Of a stretch of 36,363 bases of DNA, positions 16,424 through 24,390 are shown in pieces. The stretch is from Planctomycetaceae bacterium (GTDB taxonomy: Bacteria > Planctomycetota > Planctomycetia > Planctomycetales > Planctomycetaceae). Positions within the stretch are counted from its first letter, which is position 1, and each line of letters starts with the position of its first letter. Location: contig JAGQQC010000002.1 in assembly GCA_020426395.1 (NCBI GenBank), positions 1-36,363 of the forward strand. The letters run 5' to 3'. The position numbers and the translations under genes were made by a program. The notes under the pieces were generated by a model, which saw only the letters and a program-made list of their open reading frames with translations, made no database searches and was not told where the DNA came from.

Positions 16424-19400
16424 ATGATGGCCACGAACCTGACCGCCACAAGTCTGCCTGCTGAAATCCATCAGAAGCTAAGCGATGTCGAACGACGCAC
16501 GTTGATCACCCGCATGCAGACGGGGTTACTGAAAACAGCCGCCTGTTTTCTGGCTTTGCTTTTATTAAGCATGTTGATTGATGGCTCATTCGTGTTGTTC
16601 GATACCACCATTCGACTGACGCTTACATTAGCAGTACTTGGTCTCACAGCAGTTGTGCTTGTTCTCAAAGTGGTACAACCTTTCTTGAAACGGGATTCCC
16701 TGGACGATGTCGCCTATCAAGTCGACCGCTCCGTTCCGGCGCTCGAGGAACGTTGGTCCACAGTTCTGAATCTTTCCGGTCGCCAATCCACAGAAACCGG
16801 TTCGACCGCGATGTTGGATCAGGTTCGGACGGAAGCAACCGCTTACGAGTCTCTGGTACAACCCAACGAAATTGTCGACCGGCAAGAGTTGGTTCAATGG
16901 CGGAACATTACACTTGGGTGCGTGGCTCTACTACTGCTTCCATTCCTGTTTGCTCCAATGCAGATGCTCGTCCTGTTTGCTCGCTTCTGGCTGCCGCTTT
17001 CCGACATTAGCCTGGTCAAACTGGAGGCGGTAAACAAAAACACGATTGTCCCTATTGAAGAAAGCCTGACTCTCACGGCTCTGCTAACTTCTGGAGAGGT
17101 GGAAGAAGGGACTTTATTTATCAACCGAGAGGGAAAGGAAGAACAGCTTTCACTCAGCCTGGTCTCGGAAGGGGTCGAAAGCCCCCGATTTCTGCATCAA
17201 ATCAAATCCGTTGAGGAACCTTTTACCTATCGCTGGCGAGCGGGCGATGGTCAAACCGAGGTTCACAAAATCGATATCGCCGAACGACCTGCTTTCGAAC
17301 ACATCAAATTCAAACTCACGCCCCCAGCTTACACAAAATTGCCTGCCGAAAACTTGAATGAATTACCACCGCGCGTACGGGCAGTTAAGGGAAGCCAGCT
17401 CACAGTGGAATTTCGAATTTCACAGCCACTCGATACCTTGACCCTGAAAATGGGAGAAGAGGAAGAATTAGTCCTGAATGCGGTCAACGAACGAACATTT
17501 CAGTTCGAGGTCGAGTTGGAAAAATCATTTTCCTTTTCTCCGCATCTCACCAATGAATACGGCCTTTCAAATCGAAAACCTCCTCTGTGCCGCGTGACCG
17601 TTTACGAAGATCGGGCCCCCGCTGTCAGCATTATCACTCCAGACGATGAAATCGCCGTCCCGGGAGATGATGAAATTGACATCGAATTTATGGCACGAGA
17701 CGACTTCGCCATCACAAAGGCAGAACTGGTGCTCTACAAGGAAAACCCGGAGGACCCTTATGGAAAACCGGTCGAATTCAAAACGGTCGATATCCCATTG
17801 GATGAGCAACAGGACAAAACCTATCTCAACGCATCGACTAAGCTGGATTTGAATGAGTTAAATCTGCAAAACGACGATGTCCTCTCCTATGCAGTTCGCG
17901 TGTATGACTCCAAAGAGAATGTTTCTAATCCTGAATCAAACTCGGAATGGAACCCACAGGACCCCAACAGTAGCCCCTCGAATCAGTCCTCGAAAAACGA
18001 GAACCAAAACAGTCCGAATTCTCAAAACCCAAAGAATCAAACTTCCGGGAATCAGAATCAAAATAGTTCGGAGCAAAGCAACTCTTCACAACAACAGAAT
18101 CCAAACCAGGAAAGCAGTTCTCAACAACAGAATTCGCAATCGCAAGCCAGCTCACAAAGCAACTCGACTCAACAAAATAGTGCCCAACAAAACAGCAATC
18201 CGCAAAACAATAGTCAACCGAACAACTCGGAGCAAAATCCCTCTGCACAAAACAATTCCGAGCAGAATTCGAATCCTTCAAATCAGAACTCCTCACAAAA
18301 CGATTCAACGAATTCATATTCCAGTTCTTCCAATTCCAATCAGAACAGTTCGAGTAGCCAGAATTCGCAAAGTAGTAATTCGGGTTCGAACTCCGGTTCA
18401 AATTCTGAAGGCGAAGAATCGGAACAGGATCTGCGTAAAATTCGCATCGGCGACCAACAGGATAATCCCGAACAAAAGCCGAATGAGAATTCGTCTTCGA
18501 ATTCCAGTCCAAATTCAGGGCAGCCTGGTAACCCGACCTCAGAGGGAAAACTGGATGTTCCACCCTCGAACCAAGAATCCAGCTCGCCCCCTTTCTCTCC
18601 AACAACGAACGATCAGGGTGAATTTGAACCGTTACCATTCACTCCAGATGAGAAAGAAGGCCAGAATGCGGCCAACCGGAAGTCTCCAGAGGATGCCGAA
18701 CCGGGAGCAACTCCCCCTCCCAATGAAATGGGCAAACGGATGCTGGACATCGAAGGACAAAATTCCACTTCGTCACAACAACGCATCGTGATCGACGAAT
18801 TTGCCAGTCGGTTTGAAGGTCAACGGCGCAAAAAATATCAGATGGCAATCGATCCGGTTCTCAAAAAACTAAAAGAACTTCTCACCAATGCCGAAAAGAA
18901 CTCCCGACTTTATCACGACTTTTTGCAGTCCGAGTCTGAATCCGTCGCCTCGATTCCACAATCGTATAAATCGACCGCGGCGCAATTGAAACAATCGTTG
19001 AGCGCCGTTCAGGAGCTGAAACAAAAAAGTACGGGGACACCTTACGCTTTCATCGGACTTCAACTCGATTCCATTCAGGAACTACACATAAACCCGGCCG
19101 CCGATTTATGGGCAGATTTACTTAAACTGGAATCGAAAGTAGAACGACAGCCGGTCACCGAAAAAACGATTTTTCACATTCAGCGTGCACTGATCCTGCT
19201 CGATCAACTGACGCGGAAATACGAGAACATCAAACGGGATGAAGAAATTGCGGATAAACTCCACCGGATTGACAAGCTATACCAGGTTTACCTGGAAGAC
19301 TCGTTCCAGATGTTGGGCAACCCGAAACCAATCAACAACGTGACCGAAGGTAAACCGGTTGAATATGAAGACGTCAGTGAGGAGTACCTGAAGAAGCTCG

Positions 19401-20767
19401 AAGAGATTTTGAAAAAACGTCAGGAGCTGTATGCTGAACTGGCGAAAATATTGGCGGAAGATCCGCGACTGCTCAAACGGTTTATGGATTCGGTCGAAAG
19501 CAAGACAACTATCCTTCGGGAAAAGCTGTCTGAAATGAACGTCTTACAACAACGCATCACCCAGGAAGGGGAATATTGGCAGAAGTACCAGGCACAGATT
19601 AAAGCCGAGAAGGAAACGTCTTCGAGCGACGAACCGAAATCTCGTCCTTTCCCCACTCCTTTACTGGAACGACATCAGCAGGAAGTCTACAAGCTGGTGG
19701 AATACTCGGGTTCGATTCATGACAAGTTTGTCACCTGGTTACCGAAAGAAATCGAAGGGCTCGAAACCGAAGTCCAGGAACTCAATGATCGATCCGCTCA
19801 GTTGACGAACGCCGCGAATGCACTTTTACAGAAAGAAACCACCAATAAGTCTGAGGTTGCGAAAGAACTGATCGAGTCGTACGAAAAGTTCGAAGAACGG
19901 ATCAAGGAAGTTTATCCTGAAGCCAGCAATGAATTCAAAGAACATTTGAATCATCGGGTCGACCAGATCAATGAACTGCAACGTGATCTGGAAAGCTGGA
20001 TTGAACTGGCTGAAGTTTATGAGGAAGGAGATTACCTGGCCGCCGCGGAAATTGATCAGTTCAATTTGCTGGATGATTTATATGTTTTCGTCAGTAAGTT
20101 TCAATCGATGGAATCCGAATTGACCGGGTTTCCAATCGACATCCGACGGACCGCTTTCGATCTTAAGCGAAAACTGCAAATTGATGCTTCCAGCGCCATG
20201 ACGAACAGCGAAGCAGAATTGCATCGGGACAATCTGGAAAAAGCCCTTGAACATCAGCGAAAAGCTCACGAGGAACTGGATTCGGCTGAAAAGTTATTTG
20301 ACCAAATGCTCAAACGAATGATGGAGGAAATCGAAAAAGCTCCGGTACCGGAACTGAATCCGGATGACCTGCAATTCAATTTGACATTGGAAGATCTGCT
20401 GGCCATGTTAGAGCGGGAAGGGGCCTTGCAGGAAAGAACATTGCTGGCGATTTTGAGGCGGCAGTCCAACCTCCAGATCGTCTCCGACTGGATCCAACCT
20501 GGCCCCGGCGGGGGAGGGGGAATGTCGGGAGTTGTGAGCGCCCAGTTGCAACAACAGCAATTGAACCGACTGCAAGACGATCTGTTGAAAAAAGCTCAAG
20601 TGCAAATGAACAAGCCAGGTGCTCGCAAGGAAGACTGGAACAAGCTTATCTCAACTTTGGAAGAAGGAATGAAACAGAACCAGGGTAAGTTAACCCCCGA
20701 ACAATACCGGGCAGCAATCGACCAGTATTTTGAAGTTCTGGCACGGGAACTGGCCGAAGAACGGTGA
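16424..20767 (+). CDS. DUF4175-like giant membrane protein with Asn/Ser/Gln-rich segment
   Basis: A 1447-residue protein. Three TM segments lie near the N-terminus (about 35-56, 63-86 and 160-185), then Ig-like beta domains (about 190-500). A low-complexity stretch made almost only of Asn, Ser and Gln follows (about 505-665), with a second Asn/Ser/Pro-rich part to about 715. The long C-terminal half is mainly helical and coiled-coil, and ends near a Pro/Gly run, PGPGGGGGMSGV. The topology puts everything after TM3 outside the cytoplasm. The order resembles DUF4175 (low-complexity) proteins known to me from other bacteria; I am moderately sure of that link. AAGGA lies five nt before ATG 16424 and eight before a second ATG at 16427. 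The gene ends directly against the stop codon of the opposing DUF1559 gene, with no intervening base. It is the last gene of the MoxR cluster. Confidence 0.8.
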   Translation: MMATNLTATSLPAEIHQKLSDVERRTLITRMQTGLLKTAACFLALLLLSMLIDGSFVLFDTTIRLTLTLAVLGLTAVVLVLKVVQPFLKRDSLDDVAYQVDRSVPALEERWSTVLNLSGRQSTETGSTAMLDQVRTEATAYESLVQPNEIVDRQELVQWRNITLGCVALLLLPFLFAPMQMLVLFARFWLPLSDISLVKLEAVNKNTIVPIEESLTLTALLTSGEVEEGTLFINREGKEEQLSLSLVSEGVESPRFLHQIKSVEEPFTYRWRAGDGQTEVHKIDIAERPAFEHIKFKLTPPAYTKLPAENLNELPPRVRAVKGSQLTVEFRISQPLDTLTLKMGEEEELVLNAVNERTFQFEVELEKSFSFSPHLTNEYGLSNRKPPLCRVTVYEDRAPAVSIITPDDEIAVPGDDEIDIEFMARDDFAITKAELVLYKENPEDPYGKPVEFKTVDIPLDEQQDKTYLNASTKLDLNELNLQNDDVLSYAVRVYDSKENVSNPESNSEWNPQDPNSSPSNQSSKNENQNSPNSQNPKNQTSGNQNQNSSEQSNSSQQQNPNQESSSQQQNSQSQASSQSNSTQQNSAQQNSNPQNNSQPNNSEQNPSAQNNSEQNSNPSNQNSSQNDSTNSYSSSSNSNQNSSSSQNSQSSNSGSNSGSNSEGEESEQDLRKIRIGDQQDNPEQKPNENSSSNSSPNSGQPGNPTSEGKLDVPPSNQESSSPPFSPTTNDQGEFEPLPFTPDEKEGQNAANRKSPEDAEPGATPPPNEMGKRMLDIEGQNSTSSQQRIVIDEFASRFEGQRRKKYQMAIDPVLKKLKELLTNAEKNSRLYHDFLQSESESVASIPQSYKSTAAQLKQSLSAVQELKQKSTGTPYAFIGLQLDSIQELHINPAADLWADLLKLESKVERQPVTEKTIFHIQRALILLDQLTRKYENIKRDEEIADKLHRIDKLYQVYLEDSFQMLGNPKPINNVTEGKPVEYEDVSEEYLKKLEEILKKRQELYAELAKILAEDPRLLKRFMDSVESKTTILREKLSEMNVLQQRITQEGEYWQKYQAQIKAEKETSSSDEPKSRPFPTPLLERHQQEVYKLVEYSGSIHDKFVTWLPKEIEGLETEVQELNDRSAQLTNAANALLQKETTNKSEVAKELIESYEKFEERIKEVYPEASNEFKEHLNHRVDQINELQRDLESWIELAEVYEEGDYLAAAEIDQFNLLDDLYVFVSKFQSMESELTGFPIDIRRTAFDLKRKLQIDASSAMTNSEAELHRDNLEKALEHQRKAHEELDSAEKLFDQMLKRMMEEIEKAPVPELNPDDLQFNLTLEDLLAMLEREGALQERTLLAILRRQSNLQIVSDWIQPGPGGGGGMSGVVSAQLQQQQLNRLQDDLLKKAQVQMNKPGARKEDWNKLISTLEEGMKQNQGKLTPEQYRAAIDQYFEVLARELAEER
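17936..18565 (+). repeat. Low-complexity coding segment (AAC/AAT/CAA/TCG/AGC codons)
   Basis: About 210 codons dominated by Asn, Ser and Gln, with irregular short motifs such as SSQQQNS, NSQPNNSEQN and GSNSGSNSEGE. No exact long tandem unit is visible, and codons vary within each amino acid, so it is maintained at the protein level and is not a simple DNA microsatellite. Long open frames in other frames on both strands (for example 17877-18791 plus, 17925-18638 minus) follow from this composition. Confidence 0.75.
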
Positions 20768-22042
20768 TTATTCCACCTTGAATTTCGCCGACGACTCTGC
20801 TCCGTTTGACTTAAGTTCCAAAATCACTTTCGGACGGGAGGTTGGTTGTTCGTCACTTACAAGAGGCTCCTGGCCGTCGCTGGTTAGAAGAGATTCAAGA
20901 CGGCCTTCGTTCAATTTTTCGGCAGTATAAGAGACTACTTGCCCATCCCCCATTGCGGCCAGCAGCACTTGGGATTGGTTTTGGCTATAAGGGGTGGCAA
21001 AACCTCCGGCACTGTTCAAGGGAGGAGCTTCTCCATCCAACAGGACATCGCGAGGTTCGGTCCAATTAATTTTGGCTTCGGGAGATATCGTCGCCACTAA
21101 AATTGTGTTTGACGTTCCATCCGAAATTTGGGCGAAAGTGCCCCCCTGTTTCAGAGCGGCCTTAAACCCTTCTTTTGTTCCGTCGAATTCAACCTTCCTG
21201 AACGGCGTGTGATCCCCAATCGCCACACCGTAGGCGGTGTGATGACTCTCCAGTTCATCATAAACCGGATCACTGAATTCCGGGATGCCAATTTCCTGGA
21301 CTGTTTTATTCGCGCTACTATCCCAAGGTCGGGTGACATCGTAGAGATCGTAGACTGTTCGTTGATCGAGATAAGGCAGCAGTAAGGTCCGCCAACTATG
21401 CCAAGGTTTACCATCCGGCCCCACCAGTATTCCCGGAGGAAGGCAACCATGCTCAGCGGCATAATTGTGCATGGCCAGTACAATCTGTCTGAGATTATTA
21501 CGCGAATGCTCAAACAGCGCGGCCTTTCTTGCGTCCTCCAAAGTTTGTTCACCCTCGTCTGGGCGAGAAGGGGTCGGATCTTCCAGCGGGATCGTTGCCA
21601 GAAAATGATCGACAAACTCATCCGAAACCTGAGACGGACGGAAGATCAGCAAGACGTGGTCCGTCGTGAGCTTCTCTGCACCTTGATTCAATTTGAGCTT
21701 GGTCCGATCGCCGTGGGGGAGTTGAGTGAAACGGCCCGTCGTGAGGTAACTTTCGTTTCCCTGGCGTTCGCGAAAGATCACGAAATAGTTTTTCTGTTTA
21801 TCTATTTCCGTAGAGTGCTCATCCCAACCATCGATTTGGACTTCTCCACCATCGCTGATATCGGCCACTTTACCATCACCGATGGGCCCCATTTGTGATT
21901 CTTCGATCAGGAGGGTCTCGTTCGCAGTCACTTGAGTGGAGTCAGAATTATTAATCGCATCTGGTTTTTCTTCCGCCGGCCCACAACCGGGGAAAAAATG
22001 AATGACGAGCCCCAACCAGAGCAAAAACGGCAAGCGCGGCAT
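20768..22042 (-). CDS. DUF1559 lipoprotein (downstream copy)
   Basis: From ATG 22042 the protein has 424 residues. It begins with MPRLPFLLWLGLVIHFFPGC, a lipoprotein signal whose Cys (residue 20) would be lipidated, followed by an acidic linker. The C-terminal half has DUF1559 marks: RNNLRQIVLAMHNYAAEHGCLPPG, PWHSWRTLLLPYLDQ, ISDGTSNTILV and the closing AAMGDGQVVSY. Most DUF1559 proteins start with a type IV pilin-like methylation signal; this one does not. An upstream in-frame start at 22087 would overlap the preceding gene's stop and give a poorer signal. AAGG lies about 8 nt before ATG 22042. The gene is 35 bp behind its paralogue and probably co-transcribed. Function is unknown beyond an envelope location. 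Confidence 0.85.
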   Translation of the reverse strand: MPRLPFLLWLGLVIHFFPGCGPAEEKPDAINNSDSTQVTANETLLIEESQMGPIGDGKVADISDGGEVQIDGWDEHSTEIDKQKNYFVIFRERQGNESYLTTGRFTQLPHGDRTKLKLNQGAEKLTTDHVLLIFRPSQVSDEFVDHFLATIPLEDPTPSRPDEGEQTLEDARKAALFEHSRNNLRQIVLAMHNYAAEHGCLPPGILVGPDGKPWHSWRTLLLPYLDQRTVYDLYDVTRPWDSSANKTVQEIGIPEFSDPVYDELESHHTAYGVAIGDHTPFRKVEFDGTKEGFKAALKQGGTFAQISDGTSNTILVATISPEAKINWTEPRDVLLDGEAPPLNSAGGFATPYSQNQSQVLLAAMGDGQVVSYTAEKLNEGRLESLLTSDGQEPLVSDEQPTSRPKVILELKSNGAESSAKFKVE

Positions 22043-22077
22043 AACGTGGGCCTTATGGAAAAGGTTTACGAAGAGAA

Positions 22078-23475
22078 TTATTCCCACACTCTTTTTAACA
22101 CGGCAGTAGAGTTTTCGCCATCAGCAGTGATCGTGAAATAAGTGACGGGCCTTGTTGCGAGAGGGGTTTCCTCTGGTGTTTCACCTCCCTGTGCCGTGAC
22201 CAACGACTCGATAAATTTTTGCCCGAGTATCGGTTCTTCAAACGTTTGAACAGATCCATCACATAAAGCAACCATCAATCGTTCGGTTCCATTGATGGTG
22301 TACGTGGAGAAGCCATCTTTCGAATTCAGTTCGGGAATATTCTTATTCGTAAAGACATCTCGCGGTTCCGTCCATCGAATTTTTTGATCAGACGAGACCG
22401 TGGAAACCAAGAGTGTGCTGGAGGAACCATCGGAGATATCCTGAAACCGGGTTCCCTGATTTAACACTGCTTCAAAACCAGCCTTTGTACCATCGAATTC
22501 GACACCGTTGAGCACGGCATCTTTACCGATCGCCGACAGATAGTGCGTGTAATTCTCCGGGTTTTCACCTCGCAAAGGGTCGGAATAAACGGGCATGATC
22601 ATTACCGCCAGTTTTTTATTGGCTTCACTGTCCCAGGGCTGAGTGACATCGTACATCTCATACATATTCTGCATTTCCAGGTACGGCAGAATCAGCGTTC
22701 GCCAACTGTGCCACGGTTTGCCATCGGGTCCATAAATCACTCCCGGGGGAAGACAACCATGAACGTCATTGTACATGTGAAACGCTAACGCAATCTGCTT
22801 GAGGTTATTCCGGGATTGGGTTATTTGTGCCTGCAACCGGGCCATATCAATTGCCGAGTTTTCACTCCAGTCTTCTTTTTTGGGATCATTGAATTTGACG
22901 ATCCCTTGAAAACGTTTCATGAACTCATCGGTCGCCGCTTTTGGCCGCATTACGACAATCGGAGTTTTCTCTTGCAACTCCTCAAGCTTCACTTCAATTT
23001 TCAGTGTGGCAACCCCCTCCGTCGGCAGTTCTTTGAATTGACCTTTCAGTAAATATCCAGGGGCCTCTCGCCCCATCGTTATTATAAAATACTCTTTCTC
23101 TAGTTCCGGTTTGACTGAATTGTCCGGCGATCTCCACTCTCCGACTTGCAACTCACCCTCTTCACTCAAAGAAACATTCATTCCGGCGCCGATCACATTC
23201 ATCTCTTCCGGAGATTCACCAACCGTTAAAGTCATTGCGTCACCCTGGATCTCCACCTTGCCGGTGACGACCATGTTCTCCGTTGGTTTACTTTCCGACT
23301 GGGAATTCTCTACCTGATTTATTGCTGCAGTCTCTTTTGGAACAACCGGCTGCTCCGAATTGGGTGCCGGAGTGTTCGCTGACTGGGTTTGGCTGGGGCT
23401 TTCTGGCTCGGAACTGCAGCCAATCAACATCAATAATGTCAGGACACAGAGAGCAGAACGCGAGAAAAGAGTCAT
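22078..23475 (-). CDS. DUF1559 lipoprotein (upstream copy)
   Basis: From ATG 23475 the protein has 465 residues; the frame is open to 23553, but the lipoprotein signal MTLFSRSALCVLTLLMLIGC and a GGAGA five nt upstream fix this start. A Ser/Thr/Glu/Pro-rich linker follows, then a middle domain unique to this pair (DNSVKPELEKEYFIITMGRE) and the DUF1559 part: RNNLKQIALAFHMYNDVHGCLPPG, PWHSWRTLILPYLEMQNMYE, ISDGSSSTLLVSTVSS, ALCDGSVQTF. It shares nearly all of these with the next gene, so the two arose by tandem duplication. It is likely anchored in a membrane by its lipid and not assembled as a pseudopilin. Function unknown. Confidence 0.86.
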   Translation of the reverse strand: MTLFSRSALCVLTLLMLIGCSSEPESPSQTQSANTPAPNSEQPVVPKETAAINQVENSQSESKPTENMVVTGKVEIQGDAMTLTVGESPEEMNVIGAGMNVSLSEEGELQVGEWRSPDNSVKPELEKEYFIITMGREAPGYLLKGQFKELPTEGVATLKIEVKLEELQEKTPIVVMRPKAATDEFMKRFQGIVKFNDPKKEDWSENSAIDMARLQAQITQSRNNLKQIALAFHMYNDVHGCLPPGVIYGPDGKPWHSWRTLILPYLEMQNMYEMYDVTQPWDSEANKKLAVMIMPVYSDPLRGENPENYTHYLSAIGKDAVLNGVEFDGTKAGFEAVLNQGTRFQDISDGSSSTLLVSTVSSDQKIRWTEPRDVFTNKNIPELNSKDGFSTYTINGTERLMVALCDGSVQTFEEPILGQKFIESLVTAQGGETPEETPLATRPVTYFTITADGENSTAVLKRVWE

Positions 23476-23480
23476 GGCAT

Positions 23481-23485
23481 TCTCC
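23481..23485 (-). promoter_or_regulatory. Ribosome binding site that decides the start of the upstream DUF1559 gene
   Basis: GGAGA on the minus strand lies five nt before ATG 23475. It selects this start over the open frame to 23553, and gives a clean lipoprotein signal. Confidence 0.6.
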
Positions 23486-23538
23486 GATGAAGAGATTTTA
23501 TGAGCGTAAGCATCGCAACAGGAAATGGCTATTATATT

Positions 23539-23565
23539 AGCATCTCTAAGCATCTCTAAGCATCT
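23539..23565. repeat. AGCATCTCTA tandem repeat, 2.7 copies
   Basis: Two perfect 10-bp units (23539-23548, 23549-23558) and a partial third, AGCATCT (23559-23565), lie 64 bp upstream of the DUF1559 start. A 10-bp period puts every copy on the same helix face. This may be a regulator site or a slippage product. Confidence 0.65.
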
Positions 23566-23601
23566 GCCACCTGATCAGTTAACCTATTTCTTAATTGAAT
23601 C

Positions 23602-23638
23602 AAAAAAAGCGAAACGAGGACTCCCTCATTTCGCTTTT
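23602..23638 (-). terminator. Rho-independent terminator after the UPF0173 gene
   Basis: Read on the minus strand, AAAAGCGAAATGAGG (23624-23638) pairs with CCTCGTTTCGCTTTT (23605-23619) across a four-base loop. All 15 positions pair, including one U-G wobble, and the arm continues into a seven-T tract (23602-23608). On the plus strand the wobble becomes a mismatch, so it acts mainly for the minus-strand operon that ends at 23665. Confidence 0.85.
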
Positions 23639-23664
23639 GATAACGTTTCTTCTGGAAGGAACTG

Positions 23665-24348
23665 TCAGACGGTAATGACGTCCCCGGATTGCATGACATG
23701 GGTTTTGGCTTCCGTTTCCGCATCAACCTTCTTCGCCCAGGAGTGTGCATCCTGCTCAATGGGAGGCCAGGTATTGTAATGACAAGGAACAACCTGCTTT
23801 GGTTTCAGAAACTGCACTGCCCGCAGTGCGTCATCCGGTCCCATGGTGAAGTTGTCGCCAATCGGTAGGATCGCGAGATCGATCCCCGCTTCACCGATCA
23901 ACTGCATATCGGAAAACAGGGCTGTATCACCGGAGAAATAGATCGTCGCCTCTGGAAGCTCAAACAACAAACCACAGGGGTTTCCACCGTTACTACCATC
24001 AGGCAACATGGAACCATGAAAGGCAATGGTCAACTTCAATCGTCCAAAGGGATGTTGAAAGCCGCCTCCCTGATGTTGCCCATGCACGTTTTCAACACCT
24101 TGCTCGCTTAACCAGGTGACGATTTCATAATTCGCAATAACAAGTGCACCAGTGCGTTTCGCAATAGCGATTGTATCACCGACATGATCACCGTGACCGT
24201 GGGAAAGCACAATCGCCGTGGGATTCAACTCATCCGCACTTTTTTTTGCCTGCGGATTCCCTGTGAAGAAGGGATCGATCAAAATGCGATGCTCTCCGGA
24301 GTGAATTTCAAACGTACTGTGCCCCAGAAACTCGACTTCTACACTCAT
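23665..24348 (-). CDS. UPF0173 metal-dependent hydrolase (metallo-beta-lactamase fold)
   Basis: A 227-residue protein, the usual length for the UPF0173 (YtkL-like) family. It has the metallo-beta-lactamase zinc motif SHGHGDHVGD with H50, H52, D54 and H55, then a His in IAFHGSM, an Asp in FSGDTALF and a His in VPCHYNTWP, which together form the dinuclear metal site. The physiological substrate is unknown in this family. There is no signal peptide. The gene follows glucose-6-phosphate isomerase by 42 bp and is followed by a strong terminator, so the two probably form one operon. I see no mechanistic reason linking them. Confidence 0.92.
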   Translation of the reverse strand: MSVEVEFLGHSTFEIHSGEHRILIDPFFTGNPQAKKSADELNPTAIVLSHGHGDHVGDTIAIAKRTGALVIANYEIVTWLSEQGVENVHGQHQGGGFQHPFGRLKLTIAFHGSMLPDGSNGGNPCGLLFELPEATIYFSGDTALFSDMQLIGEAGIDLAILPIGDNFTMGPDDALRAVQFLKPKQVVPCHYNTWPPIEQDAHSWAKKVDAETEAKTHVMQSGDVITV

Positions 24349-24390
24349 GATGTCACACTCGATTTCAGTCTCAGAAATTTTTGTGGAAGA

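Noticed and set aside
17877-18791. A 304-codon open frame rich in Arg, Lys, Thr and Ile
   Set aside because: It is a frame-shifted reading of the Asn/Ser/Gln-rich coding stretch, and the skewed codons keep stops out. The minus-strand frame at 17925-18638 has the same cause.
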